From assembly GCA_964453115.1 (NCBI GenBank), contig CAYVRT010000005.1:1-64000 (forward strand): DNA of 64,000 nt, given 5' to 3'. Positions 34,047-43,331 of this stretch are shown here, one piece after another. Below the pieces are notes generated by a model. The model was not told the DNA's origin and ran no database searches. It saw nothing but the letters and a program-made list of their open reading frames with translations. Numbering within the stretch: the stretch's first letter is position 1; each line of letters begins with the position of its first letter. The position numbers were made by a program, and so were the translations under genes. Origin of the DNA: JAIWNK01 sp964453115. GTDB lineage: Bacteria > Chloroflexota > Anaerolineae > Anaerolineales > Anaerolineaceae.

Positions 34047-35240
34047 ATGGCAAAAATCTCTCGTCGTGTCATGATGGTAGCCGGAAGCATCACCGCCCCG
34101 TTTCCGTCAATGAATTGGACCTGGCGGCAACTGGTGACAGAAGTTTTCTGGAACAGCCTGCAACAAATTGGCGCCAGAGCCCGAGATGTGGATATGGTAG
34201 CCGCAGCCTACAACGACCGCACCATTGTGGATTCCTCCATCGGCCCACAAATGGCCGACGCCCTGGGCGTCTTACCCAAACCGGTTGTCATGGTCTCCAG
34301 TGCCTGTGCCGGCCAAGGCGTAGCTGCTTACACAGCCTGGAATTCAATCGCTTCTGGGCGCTGCGACCTGGCCCTGGTGCTTGGATTTGCCCGCTCTGAC
34401 AATTATGATGCCATGGAAGCCATGTCTTCTCTCGGCAATTACGTAGATTACGATTACATGCTCGGCTTGACGCACCTCAACTATGGACAGGTGCGCGATG
34501 CCTATTACAAACAAAAATATGGCGTCACCATTCAAGATGCCGCCCGCTGGGCCTATCAATGCCACTGGTACGCACAGCGTAACCCCCTCGCAGCCACCTA
34601 TGGCAAACCCATGCCGGTTCTGGAAGAATTAATGTCTGATACCGAAGAGGCCGAGCGCGACCGGCAGGCAACCAACCGCGGCGGTGTGGCAAGCTGCATC
34701 CTGCTTGCTGGCGAGGATGTAGCCGCCCGCTACACCAATCGCCCAGCGGAATTCAATGTCGCCTATGCCTACCGACCACCCTACATCGGCAACTTCTTCA
34801 ATTATCCGGTAGATGGCATGCGTGAATTCGACCTGGGCGAACTGCCCGGCCTGAAGATTGCCGCCGAAGAAGCCTATGCACTGGCAGGCATTACTCCACA
34901 GCAAATTAATGTTGCCCAAATCCACGACCTGACCGCCTATGAAGGCATGATGGCGGTTGAAGCTCTCGGCATCTGCCCGATTGGAGAATGCAAGCAATAT
35001 ATCCTGCAAAATGGCCTGGCGCTGCAAAGCGCCTGTCCAGTCAACACCTATGGTGGCGGGGTAGCTTTTGGGCATGGCTCTGCCGGATCCGATTTTCTGG
35101 CCGGCGTGTTAGAAAATTACTGGCAATTACTTGGCGAGTGCGGTGAACGACAGGTTGCCAACGCCCAAGTCGGCGTCAGCACCGCCTATGGCAGCCATCA
35201 CTCGCTCGATGTCTGCGGTATTGTGCAACGGAGGTGGTAA
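34047..35240 (+). CDS. Thiolase-family protein (acetyl-CoA acetyltransferase/SCP2-thiolase type)
   Basis: 397 residues. The nucleophilic cysteine is C87 in VSSACAGQGVAAY; further motifs are IHDLTAYEGMMAVEALG (HD) and NTYGGGVAFGHGSAG (GH). These match SCP2-thiolase-like and archaeal acetoacetyl-CoA thiolases, which form a complex with HMGCS and a DUF35 protein. GGAGG precedes the ATG, and the stop overlaps the ribosome-binding site of the DUF35 gene, so expression is tightly coupled. Unlike its HMGCS-like neighbour, its active site seems intact. Substrate may be acetyl-CoA or a longer or ring-bearing acyl-CoA. Confidence 0.9.
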   Translation: MAKISRRVMMVAGSITAPFPSMNWTWRQLVTEVFWNSLQQIGARARDVDMVAAAYNDRTIVDSSIGPQMADALGVLPKPVVMVSSACAGQGVAAYTAWNSIASGRCDLALVLGFARSDNYDAMEAMSSLGNYVDYDYMLGLTHLNYGQVRDAYYKQKYGVTIQDAARWAYQCHWYAQRNPLAATYGKPMPVLEELMSDTEEAERDRQATNRGGVASCILLAGEDVAARYTNRPAEFNVAYAYRPPYIGNFFNYPVDGMREFDLGELPGLKIAAEEAYALAGITPQQINVAQIHDLTAYEGMMAVEALGICPIGECKQYILQNGLALQSACPVNTYGGGVAFGHGSAGSDFLAGVLENYWQLLGECGERQVANAQVGVSTAYGSHHSLDVCGIVQRRW

Positions 35241-35241
35241 G

Positions 35242-35694
35242 ATGAGCAACGAATTCCCCGAACTATTTGCCCGCTGGGATACCTTCTCAAGCGCAGTCTG
35301 GTTTCGGTCAAAAGCCGGGCGCTACCGTCTGGAAGGCAGCCAATGCAGCACCTGCGGCGCAAAATTCTTTCCACCCCGCACCGGCCTCATCTGCCCCAAC
35401 TGCCAGGAACGCACCATGCAGCCCTATGCCTGCGCTCAAACCGGCAGCATTGCCGCGGCTGCGCTGGATGATATTGGCTTCCCGGCTACCGGTTACGAGA
35501 CCTATCTGCCGCGCTGCATGGTCATCATCCGTCTGGATGACGGCATTCATATCATGAGCGAGCTAAGCGATGTTGCCGACCCGGCAGAAATGCAGCCGGG
35601 GGCGCGCGTGCGCATGGTGCTGCGCAAGCACAAGCGTGAGGATAGTGGCGCATGGGTCTATGGGTTTCGCTTCATCCTCGACCCTTCTGCCTGA
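35242..35694 (+). CDS. DUF35 OB-fold protein with rubredoxin-like zinc ribbon
   Basis: 150 residues. Zinc ribbon CSTCGAKFFPPR...CPNC near residues 34-55, then an OB fold (about 60-150) with MVIIRLDDGIHIMSELS. DUF35 proteins bridge thiolases with HMG-CoA synthase in archaea, or act with aldolase/thiolase-like enzymes in sterol side-chain breakdown. ATG 35242 has GGAGGTGG directly upstream and lies one base past the thiolase stop. Confidence 0.93.
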   Translation: MSNEFPELFARWDTFSSAVWFRSKAGRYRLEGSQCSTCGAKFFPPRTGLICPNCQERTMQPYACAQTGSIAAAALDDIGFPATGYETYLPRCMVIIRLDDGIHIMSELSDVADPAEMQPGARVRMVLRKHKREDSGAWVYGFRFILDPSA

Positions 35695-35768
35695 GCTTGT
35701 TTCCACCCCGGTGGGCGGCCTGGCTGCCCGCCGGTTTTCGTATCCCCAATCCTGTTTTGGAGGCCGCA

Positions 35769-36404
35769 ATGGAAGAGACTCCCATCACCCTCAGCATGGC
35801 ATTGATGGATTTCATCCCCAATTTGGGCTACCTGGTTGGCGCCTACTTCATCGTCCGCCTGGTGCTGCGTGAGCGCGGCAGCCGCTGTGGACGAATGGCA
35901 ATGCTTGGCGCACTGCTTGTTTTTGTGGGTGGAATGATGAAAGCTACCGCCAAGCTATTGGACGCATATCATCAACGCCCCTACACAATCAACATTCTCA
36001 GCGAAGCACAATTTATCCTGCTGGCAATTGGTTTTCTCGGCACAGTCACAGCCCTCATCCTGCTTGCCCGTCAACAGCGCCCGCCGCAAAACACACCCCT
36101 GCCTGCCATCTTGCTCATCGCCCCGTGGAAGATTCCTTTCCTGCTCGTCATGACGCTCTGTCAGTTTGGTGCGCTTGGCCTGCTCACCTACCTCTCCTTC
36201 CGACGCAAAATTACCCTCAGCGGAGCGCTCTTCATCACCTCGGCAGTCCTAACCCTGCTCATGGCCGGGATGGCAAGCGGCAGTCAGGCACTGGACATGC
36301 AATGGGTTGAGCAAAGCATCAATTCGCTGGCACAAATTAGCTTTGCCATTGCCGCGTTTACCCTGGATCGTTCTTCACAACGCACCCCAACCACCCGCTG
36401 CTAA
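35769..36404 (+). CDS. Integral membrane protein of the acyl-CoA cluster
   Basis: 211 residues with about six hydrophobic helices (roughly 15-34, 45-63, 83-105, 117-140, 146-164, 180-200). No transport or enzyme motif was recognised. GGAGG precedes ATG 35769. The size and helix pattern resemble the membrane protein at 37281. Location between DUF35 and SDR genes suggests a link to the cluster, such as moving or sensing a lipid, but nothing in the sequence proves this. Confidence 0.78.
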   Translation: MEETPITLSMALMDFIPNLGYLVGAYFIVRLVLRERGSRCGRMAMLGALLVFVGGMMKATAKLLDAYHQRPYTINILSEAQFILLAIGFLGTVTALILLARQQRPPQNTPLPAILLIAPWKIPFLLVMTLCQFGALGLLTYLSFRRKITLSGALFITSAVLTLLMAGMASGSQALDMQWVEQSINSLAQISFAIAAFTLDRSSQRTPTTRC

Positions 36405-36484
36405 GCTCAACCAATGCCATCCCAACACATCAATTCAGCCATTTTTGATTCCATCTCATCTCACCTCAATTAAGGAGTTTCCCC

Positions 36485-37276
36485 ATGAGCAACTGCTATA
36501 ATGAACCCGCGTGCCGCTGTCACCGCTTTCGCCAAAAAGTCGCCATCGTCACAGGCGCTGCCTCTGGCATTGGACAGGCTTGCGCAGTGCGCCTGGCACA
36601 AGAAAGCGCCCAGGTCACCATTTGTGATGTCAACCCCGCCGGGCTGGAAGAAACCCGCCAAAAAATTGAGGCGCTGGGCGGCGAATGCCTGGTGATGATC
36701 GTGGATGTGCGCAGCGAAGAGCAAGTGCTGGCCTGCGTCAATTCTACCCTGGAACGGTTCGGCACAATTGACATTTTAATCAACAACGCCGGCACCGGTC
36801 AATTTGTCCCCTTCGCCATGATGTCGAACGAGGAATATGACCGGGTGATGGATATCAATGTGCGCGGCATGTTCTTCTTCAGCCGGGCCGTTTTACCCAC
36901 CATGATGGATAAGGACTATGGCAAAATTGTCAACATCACCTCCATCATGTCCGTCATCGCCGGTCAGGGACAAAGCATCTACAACACCAGCAAAGGGGCC
37001 GCAAAAATGATGACCCAGGGTATTGCAGTGGATGTATCAGGCTATCATATCAACGTTAATGCCGTAGGGCCCGGCATGGTGCTAACCGGATTAACACAAA
37101 ACATGCTCGGCGACCCCGACCAGGCAGAGCAATTCATCGAAAAAATCCCCATGCGACGCATTGGAGAGCCGGATGATATTGCATCTGCCGTGCTATTTCT
37201 TGCCAGCGATGAAGCCGCTTACATTCACGGCACCACACTTTTTGTGGATGGTGGTATGATTTGTACTCGTGGATGA
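36485..37276 (+). CDS. Short-chain dehydrogenase/reductase
   Basis: 263 residues, classical SDR with NAD(P) motif TGAASGIGQ (about 24-32), NNAG (about 98-101), catalytic serine in NITSIMS and YxxxK as YNTSK (about 165-169). The aspartate in TICDVNP after the second strand favours NAD(H). An unusual short N-terminal extension has three cysteines (CYNEPACRC). The family oxidises or reduces alcohols and ketones, including 3-hydroxyacyl and steroid substrates. AAGGAG precedes the ATG. The next gene starts 4 bases after its stop. Confidence 0.93.
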   Translation: MSNCYNEPACRCHRFRQKVAIVTGAASGIGQACAVRLAQESAQVTICDVNPAGLEETRQKIEALGGECLVMIVDVRSEEQVLACVNSTLERFGTIDILINNAGTGQFVPFAMMSNEEYDRVMDINVRGMFFFSRAVLPTMMDKDYGKIVNITSIMSVIAGQGQSIYNTSKGAAKMMTQGIAVDVSGYHINVNAVGPGMVLTGLTQNMLGDPDQAEQFIEKIPMRRIGEPDDIASAVLFLASDEAAYIHGTTLFVDGGMICTRG

Positions 37277-37280
37277 AGTG

Positions 37281-37979
37281 ATGGGTACCCTTTTCTATGC
37301 TTTGCTGGCCCTCTTGTATCTGCTGCTGGCTGGTGGGTTGCTCTACCGCACCCCGCGCGGCCCCAACAACGCCCGCTTTTTGCTCAGCCTCACCCTGTTG
37401 GGCCTGGCCTATGATGCTCTAGCCCTTGCACTGGGCAACACCCTGGGCATTAGCGACCTGCTGCTCTCCCTCAATCATGGCCGCTACCTGGCACATGCCG
37501 CCCTAACCCCCTTCTATTTTGTCATTGCAGCTCTACTTGCCGAGCGGGCCGAACTGCAATGGGCCGGGGTCAACAGCCGCACTGCGGCCTGGCTGTTGAC
37601 CGTGGCTGCCATGCTCGCCGGGATGGCAGCCTTTCTATTACTGGAATTTACGCCAATTGAGGCGTATGGGCTCCTGCGTTATAAAGCAATTGCCGGGCAA
37701 AACCCCGCCTGGGCACATAGCTTTTCCGTCATCGTCTCAATTTTCGTCAATGTAATCTTGATTGTGGTTGGTGCAGCTTTGTGGCGCGTTCACCGCTGGC
37801 CCTGGCTGTGCCTCACGGCAATTGTCATGTTCTTCGCCAGCATGCCGCCCGTCTCGTTTGGCTTTTTGCTTGGCTCAGCCGGAGAACTGTTGCTCAACCT
37901 GGCACTGGTTGCCAGCACCCTGCGCTTCACGGCAGCACTGCCCGAAGAACACCTTTCCTCCCCCCCAGAAAACAAATGA
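37281..37979 (+). CDS. Seven-helix integral membrane protein
   Basis: 232 residues, about seven transmembrane helices; motifs such as NHGRYLAHAALTPFYF on helix three and a proline before helix four stand out, but no family was recognised. Start ATG 37281 was chosen over GTG 37269 because GGATGAAG lies just upstream; the ORF ends by overlapping the next ATG (ATGA). Part of the ten-gene set and similar in size to the protein at 35769. Confidence 0.8.
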   Translation: MGTLFYALLALLYLLLAGGLLYRTPRGPNNARFLLSLTLLGLAYDALALALGNTLGISDLLLSLNHGRYLAHAALTPFYFVIAALLAERAELQWAGVNSRTAAWLLTVAAMLAGMAAFLLLEFTPIEAYGLLRYKAIAGQNPAWAHSFSVIVSIFVNVILIVVGAALWRVHRWPWLCLTAIVMFFASMPPVSFGFLLGSAGELLLNLALVASTLRFTAALPEEHLSSPPENK

Positions 37980-38548
37980 CCGCCGAACAAGAAATCCGCC
38001 AACTTCTACAGGCCTTCCAGGAAGGCTACACCCAACGCAATCTCGCTCAAATTGACTGTTTTATGGAGCTTTTCACCCCACAGGTCGAAATGATTGGCAC
38101 CAACGGTCTGCGCCCCGGCGTAAACGAATGGTACACCAATCGCTCCACAGCCCAACAATTAATTGCCGGTGATTGGCAATCGTGGGGCGATTTGCGTTTG
38201 GATTTTGAAACCTTATCTATCCAAAGCTACGGTGAAGTGGGGTGGATTGCAGCATTGGCAACCGTTACCCAACACATCGGCAGCGAAAACTACGCCTGGT
38301 TCTTAACCTATGCCAAAGAATTCATTGAAACATCCCCCCTGCCAGCCGAACAAAAATTAAACTATCTGCTGCGGGGCGGCACCAACACACTCTACGAATT
38401 ACAACGCGGCGAAACCTTCATCTGGCCTTTGCGCCTGACGGCAGTCGTCGCCCACCAACCGGAAGGCTGGAAATTTACGCAGCTTCATTTCTCCTTCCCA
38501 ACCACACATTTTCCCGATGTGCGAATTCTGGATCAGGAACAGCCCTAA
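37976..38548 (+). CDS. NTF2/SnoaL-like domain protein
   Basis: 190 residues. Starts MTAEQEIRQLLQAFQEGYTQRN, the helix typical of NTF2/SnoaL-like folds, followed by MELFTPQVEMIGTNG and a WIAALATVTQHIG strand. Such proteins bind or isomerise small hydrophobic molecules, ketosteroid isomerase being one example. A WGDLRLDFETLSI strand and a C-terminal WKFTQLHFSFP strand close the barrel. The start overlaps the preceding stop by 4 bases. It ends convergently over the MBOAT gene. Last gene of the cluster. Confidence 0.82.
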   Translation: MTAEQEIRQLLQAFQEGYTQRNLAQIDCFMELFTPQVEMIGTNGLRPGVNEWYTNRSTAQQLIAGDWQSWGDLRLDFETLSIQSYGEVGWIAALATVTQHIGSENYAWFLTYAKEFIETSPLPAEQKLNYLLRGGTNTLYELQRGETFIWPLRLTAVVAHQPEGWKFTQLHFSFPTTHFPDVRILDQEQP

Positions 38549-39945
38549 AAACCCTGGTAAACAAAGCCTGAAACATCCACACCGCCGCCAAGAGACAAGG
38601 TCACCAACACCAGCGCCAGCCCAATTGCCAGCACCTGCACCGGGCGCGGCCAGCGCAGAAAGACTTGTTTCGCCATCATCCAATCCAGCATCAGCGAAAC
38701 AACCATCAGCAGCAACGGCCAAAGCCAGCCCGGCCCGGGCAACAAGTCCGGGTAAGGTGGCAACAACGCGCGCCAAAAGCGCAGCCCCCACCCCAAATCG
38801 CCAGCAGCAAACGGAACCCACAACAACGCCACCAGCACCTGTGTGCGCAATAGCGAAGGCGAAAACAACACCCACCCCACCCAGCGCGGCACACGCCCTG
38901 CCCAGCGCTGCCCCACCTGCTCCAACACCAGCAACAGCCCATGCAGCCCGCCCCAGGCCAGCATTGCCAGCGAAGCGCCATGCCAAAACCCGCTCAAGGT
39001 CATCGTCACCAAGGGAGGCAGCACCAAACGCGGCCAGCCCGCCCACCCGGAACGACGCGCCAGGCTGCGGCTGAATGGATAGAAAATGAAGTCACGCAAC
39101 CAGGCCGAAAGGCTGATGTGCCAGCGATTCCAAAAGTCGCTCAGCGTGCGCGCAGCAAACGGCTGCCGAAAGTTTTCACCCAGCGGTAGCCCAATTAACA
39201 AACTCAAGCCGCGCATCATATCCGTATAGCCAGCAAAATCGTTGTAGAGCCGAAAGGCAAACACCATCAACCAGCCCACACGTTCCACCAACGAAAACTG
39301 AGCCGGTGCAAAAAACAAGTTCTCTGGGAAGAGCCACAACAACGTATCCGCGATTGCCACCTTGCGCAACAGGCCCAATAGCAACCATTGCAACCCCTCT
39401 CCAATTGCCAGCCAACCAGGGCGCGGCAAAGGCTGCAAGCGAGCCAGAAAATCGCGCCCTCGCTCCACCGGCCCCGCCAACAGTTTGGGAAAATAGGCCA
39501 AATAGAGCGAAAAATCGAGCAAACCGGGCAAAGTGGCGAGCCTTCCAGCGCGCAAATCCCACAAATAACCGGCCAGTTGCAAAATATAAAACGAAAAGCC
39601 AATCGGCATCATCCAGGTTAAGGCCGAATCCCAACCGGCCTTATCGGCCAGCGTGCGCAGCATTGGACTGGTAAACAGTTTTAACAGCCAAAAGGCCCCA
39701 CCATCCAGCAAAAGCCCGGCCCAAAGCCAACGCGCTGGATGTGCAGAGCGCACCAATTTGCGCCCCCACCAGAAATGCACCACCGTCAACCCGGCCAGCA
39801 ACGCCGCTGCCGACAGGCTCCAACTGCCAAGAAAAACATAGGAGGCCAACAATAACCAGGGCTTGCGCAGTGTCTGCGGCAGAAGAAAATTTCCCACCAG
39901 CACCAGAAAAACAAACAAGGCAAAAACCGGCGAAATGATGTCCAT
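38545..39945 (-). CDS. MBOAT O-acyltransferase (AlgI/PatA-like)
   Basis: 466 residues with about ten hydrophobic segments. MBOAT signatures: YFPKLLAGPVER, the DFWNRWHISLSAWLRDFIFYP block and the catalytic histidine in LSGFWHGASL. AlgI-type proteins move acetyl groups across the membrane for O-acetylation of exopolysaccharide or peptidoglycan, working with an SGNH partner, which is encoded immediately upstream. The start overlaps the preceding stop (AGGAAATG). Third gene of a unit with a GGDEF protein. Confidence 0.93.
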   Translation of the reverse strand: MDIISPVFALFVFLVLVGNFLLPQTLRKPWLLLASYVFLGSWSLSAAALLAGLTVVHFWWGRKLVRSAHPARWLWAGLLLDGGAFWLLKLFTSPMLRTLADKAGWDSALTWMMPIGFSFYILQLAGYLWDLRAGRLATLPGLLDFSLYLAYFPKLLAGPVERGRDFLARLQPLPRPGWLAIGEGLQWLLLGLLRKVAIADTLLWLFPENLFFAPAQFSLVERVGWLMVFAFRLYNDFAGYTDMMRGLSLLIGLPLGENFRQPFAARTLSDFWNRWHISLSAWLRDFIFYPFSRSLARRSGWAGWPRLVLPPLVTMTLSGFWHGASLAMLAWGGLHGLLLVLEQVGQRWAGRVPRWVGWVLFSPSLLRTQVLVALLWVPFAAGDLGWGLRFWRALLPPYPDLLPGPGWLWPLLLMVVSLMLDWMMAKQVFLRWPRPVQVLAIGLALVLVTLSLGGGVDVSGFVYQGF

Positions 39946-39948
39946 TTC

Positions 39949-40962
39949 CTAGTCCGCCTCCAGGTGCGCCAGTTCCTGAGCCAGCCAGGCAGTAAACAGC
40001 CTGGCCCCAAGGGCATTGAAATGCCGCTGATCATACCAACCCTCTGCCGGAATTTGACCCGCCACAACCTGCCCGCGCAACAATGGAATACCCTGCCCGG
40101 CCAAATATTCTGTGAGCGGCTGAACAAACAATTCCTCATACGCTGCTTCGCCACCTTCCAAATAAAGCGGCAAAAATTCAGCCTGCACTGGCATTTCTAC
40201 CACCACGAGACGCAATTGTGGCCCATTCAAGGCCGCCAATTTTTCCAGCCCTTCCCAATCTGCCGGATTGATAAAAAATCCATCCATCAGCGGCTGCCCC
40301 GGCAAGGGCTCCGGGTTATTTTCACGAGAAGGCGAAAAGCCATCCACCTCAACCAGGGTCTGATAACCCTGCATTGCCGGACGATTGGAAGGGCGCAACC
40401 AGGTCTTAAAAGCCACGTTATAGCGGTAGAGAAACGAATGCTCAAACAGCCAGCCGCCAAACACTTCTTCACCCAGGCGATAGCGCACCCAGGGCGCATC
40501 ATCAAGCGGGCGCGACAGCTCACCAAACTGTGCGCCGAAATCCCGCGCGCTGAGGCCATAAACCAGCAAGCGCGGCTGTGTTTGTCGCACAGCCAACCGC
40601 CCTAACACCCCGGCCGGTTCGCCCGTCAGTGTCGAAAGCCCCAGGTTAAAGCATTGCCAGTCCTCACCTGTTTCCTGCTCAAGCCCCCGCGAAAGCTGTT
40701 CGGCATCCAGCCCCACGTTGACCATTGAACTGCCAATCAACACACAATCCACCTTTTCCTGTTGTTGCATGGCCTGCAAACGCAGCCATTTCACTTCCAA
40801 TTGTGGATTTCCAACGCCCAAAGCCGGGGCAAAGGGCAATTGTCGCCCCATCGCCCCCAAAGCCAGCCGACGTGCGCTGCCCTCCAAACCAAGCAGCAAC
40901 GCACAAGCCAACAATACGCCCATCCATGCCGTTGCCCAGCCTCTTTGTTCCGAACCTGCCAT
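39949..40962 (-). CDS. SGNH-type (AlgJ/AlgX-like) acyltransferase partner
   Basis: 337 residues. One N-terminal membrane helix (about 11-30) and an exported domain. The SGNH blocks are visible: serine in VLIGSSMVNVGLDAEQL (about 73-88), GLSTLTGEP, and the Asp-His pair in YDQRHFNALGARLF near the C-terminus. Proteins of this type complete acetyl transfer onto polysaccharides with MBOAT partners. It lies 4 bases after the GGDEF gene and 3 bases before the MBOAT gene. No clear ribosome-binding site, so translation is probably coupled. Confidence 0.85.
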   Translation of the reverse strand: MAGSEQRGWATAWMGVLLACALLLGLEGSARRLALGAMGRQLPFAPALGVGNPQLEVKWLRLQAMQQQEKVDCVLIGSSMVNVGLDAEQLSRGLEQETGEDWQCFNLGLSTLTGEPAGVLGRLAVRQTQPRLLVYGLSARDFGAQFGELSRPLDDAPWVRYRLGEEVFGGWLFEHSFLYRYNVAFKTWLRPSNRPAMQGYQTLVEVDGFSPSRENNPEPLPGQPLMDGFFINPADWEGLEKLAALNGPQLRLVVVEMPVQAEFLPLYLEGGEAAYEELFVQPLTEYLAGQGIPLLRGQVVAGQIPAEGWYDQRHFNALGARLFTAWLAQELAHLEAD

Positions 40963-40966
40963 TGCG

Positions 40967-43186
40967 CTAGTGTATCACAGGCGGCTCAAAACTGTCCACC
41001 TTCCAACGCCGCTTGTGCTGGTAAAGCGCCTGATCCGCCCGGTCAATCAGCATTTCCAAATCCGGGATGGTTTCATCCAACACAGCCAGGCCGCAGCTGA
41101 TGCTAACCGGCATGACCCCACCCGCGTAAACAACTTCCAATTCCTGGATAGCGTTCAACAAACGCTGCCGCGCCTGCTCCCCTTCCTCCGCGTCCGTCTC
41201 AATCAGCAAAAGGACAAATTCATCCCCACCATAGCGCGCCGCCACATCCAGCTCGCGCTCCACCCGCCGCAAACAGGCCGCAACCTCCACCAAAACCAAA
41301 TCACCAGCAATATGTCCTTTTGTATCGTTAATCTCCTTGAAATGATCCACATCCAGCATCAGCACACCCAAGGGACGCCGAAAGCGCTGAGCGCGTTCCA
41401 GTTCACGCCGTCCCAGGCCAAACAACCCACGCCGGTTATAAAGCCCGGTCAATTCATCCGTCATGGAAAGCCGCTGAACTTCTGCATACAAGCGCGCCTT
41501 CTCCAGCACATTGGCAATCTGGCTGGCAAATAACATCGCCGCCGGCACATCATCCGCCTGCAATGTCTCGCCCCACAGCCCCAGCAGCCCCAACAGGCGA
41601 TCCTGCACCAGGAGCGGCGCAAAAACACCTTGTGTTTGCTCGCTAATCTGCGCCAGCCCCAAAATGCGCTCCATCTGCTCAGAAGAAGGCCCTGGCAAGG
41701 CATGGGTGAGCAAGGCTTTCAAATCTGCCGCAAACCACCCCAGGTGTTGCTGCGCCAATTGCTCATAAGGTTCAAAGTTATCAGTGCGAAACGAAAAATC
41801 AGCCATTGAAAAACCAGTCAAACGATGCAACGCCGAAAGCGTTGGATCATCGAGTGACAAATAGCGGCTGATAAAACGTTCCTCTTCGGCGTCAATCAAC
41901 GCCACCAGGCAATGCAGGCCCAGGACCTGCAATTCACGCCCCAAGGCACGCAAAATTTCATCCACATCAATAACACTATCACAGCGCGTTGCCACCTGCG
42001 TCAATGCCGCCAGCAAGGCATTGGCCCGCCGCAATTGCTGCGAACGCTCGCGTTCCGCCTGCTCTGCTTTGCGGTAACGGGTGACATCGCGAATGAAAAC
42101 TGCCAGGTTTGCCACATCGCCCACATCATCCAAAACCGGGTAAACCGAGGTCTCAAATGTTGCACTGCCATATGTTTCTTCAATATGCTGCGCCTTGCGA
42201 GAACGAATCACCTCTTCTGCCCGTTTGCGGCGCGCCTCGCTCAAATGCGGCAGCGAAAAATCGTAAATACTGCGCCCCAACAATTGCTCGATGGGCATTT
42301 TCAAACGGCGCTGCGCATCTTCATTGGCATCCAAAATCTTTCCCTGCCGATCAATCAGCAAGGCAGCATCATTGGGGCTATCCAGCAACGCGCGGGCCAT
42401 CGCCGCATTCTGACGCAGAACCTGATTTTCCACATGCCGATGGTGAACATCGCGCGCCATAAAAATCAGTTCAACGGGCTGTCCGCGCTCATCCGGAATG
42501 ACAGCCCCCACCACTTCCATCCACAAAGCCTGTCCATTCGCACACTGAAAACGGAACTCTTCACGCCCCAACACGCCACTTGTCATCAGTCGGGCAAAAC
42601 TCTGCTCCATCCGCTGCCGATCATCCGGGTGCGCAAAATCGAACGGTGTTTTGCCAAGCACAGCTTCTGGTGCATAGCCCAACGTTGCCTGAACGGCGGG
42701 GCTGACATACAAATAGCGTCCCTGCGCATCCGTATAGCCAACCAAGTCATGCAAATGATCGGTAATGGTGCGCTGCCGCTGCTGCTCAAGGCGCAACAAG
42801 CGTTCCGCATTGCGCCGCGCCCTCAGCTCACGCTCCATCGCCCGACGTTGATCAAAGATCCATCCCACCCATCCACCCAACAGCAATAGCGCGCCCCCGC
42901 CAAAAACCGCGCCTTGTGCCAGCGCCTGCTCAATCGTCATCAATCCTGTCCAGTTTGCCAGCAACAAATTGAGCAAAAAGGCCAGCAGCCCAGCCAACAA
43001 ACCGCCCCGCAGTCCATATAAACTACCTGCCACCATCACAGGCAAGAGAGCAAACGCCGTCACACTGCCACCGGTTGGCCGTTCCAAAACCGCGTAAAGC
43101 AGCAAATAAAAGCCAATGCTCCCTGCCAACAGCCCCACCTTGCCGCGCCGGGTAGCCAGCAGCCAATTGAGCGCGCCCAAATTCAT
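40967..43186 (-). CDS. Membrane-bound PAS-PAS-GAF-GGDEF diguanylate cyclase
   Basis: 739 residues from ATG 43186. An N-terminal membrane part with about four helices (MASE-like, residues 15-105), two PAS domains (about 140-255 and 265-375), a GAF domain (about 400-560) and GGDEF (about 570-725) with MTDELTGLYNRRG, DVDHFKEINDTKGH and the intact active site RYGGDEFVLLL. It should make cyclic di-GMP. The ATG at 43186 is six bases after a TATCAT with TTGCAC 17 bases further upstream; the frame is open to 43252 but those codons precede the promoter. First gene of the unit with SGNH and MBOAT genes. Confidence 0.94.
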   Translation of the reverse strand: MNLGALNWLLATRRGKVGLLAGSIGFYLLLYAVLERPTGGSVTAFALLPVMVAGSLYGLRGGLLAGLLAFLLNLLLANWTGLMTIEQALAQGAVFGGGALLLLGGWVGWIFDQRRAMERELRARRNAERLLRLEQQRQRTITDHLHDLVGYTDAQGRYLYVSPAVQATLGYAPEAVLGKTPFDFAHPDDRQRMEQSFARLMTSGVLGREEFRFQCANGQALWMEVVGAVIPDERGQPVELIFMARDVHHRHVENQVLRQNAAMARALLDSPNDAALLIDRQGKILDANEDAQRRLKMPIEQLLGRSIYDFSLPHLSEARRKRAEEVIRSRKAQHIEETYGSATFETSVYPVLDDVGDVANLAVFIRDVTRYRKAEQAERERSQQLRRANALLAALTQVATRCDSVIDVDEILRALGRELQVLGLHCLVALIDAEEERFISRYLSLDDPTLSALHRLTGFSMADFSFRTDNFEPYEQLAQQHLGWFAADLKALLTHALPGPSSEQMERILGLAQISEQTQGVFAPLLVQDRLLGLLGLWGETLQADDVPAAMLFASQIANVLEKARLYAEVQRLSMTDELTGLYNRRGLFGLGRRELERAQRFRRPLGVLMLDVDHFKEINDTKGHIAGDLVLVEVAACLRRVERELDVAARYGGDEFVLLLIETDAEEGEQARQRLLNAIQELEVVYAGGVMPVSISCGLAVLDETIPDLEMLIDRADQALYQHKRRWKVDSFEPPVIH

Positions 43187-43192
43187 ATTCTG

Positions 43193-43221
43193 ATGATACC
43201 GCTTGTCTGCAAAAAGTGCAA
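43193..43221 (-). promoter_or_regulatory. Promoter of the GGDEF-SGNH-MBOAT unit, predicted leaderless
   Basis: On the minus strand TTGCAC (43216-43221), 17-base spacer, TATCAT (43193-43198), CAGAAT, ATG. Confidence 0.75.
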
Positions 43222-43331
43222 TTCGATGTGCTTTGCAGTTTTGCAAGCGCATCTTTGTACAATCTTTTTACAACGTCATTTGACGGCCCGCTCAATTTCG
43301 ATTAACATTAACCTAGAAAAAGGAGGTCGCC

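Noticed and set aside
32593..35694. Annotating the cluster simply as the archaeal mevalonate pathway
   Set aside because: No HMG-CoA reductase or mevalonate kinase gene is present and the synthase-like protein lacks its catalytic residues.
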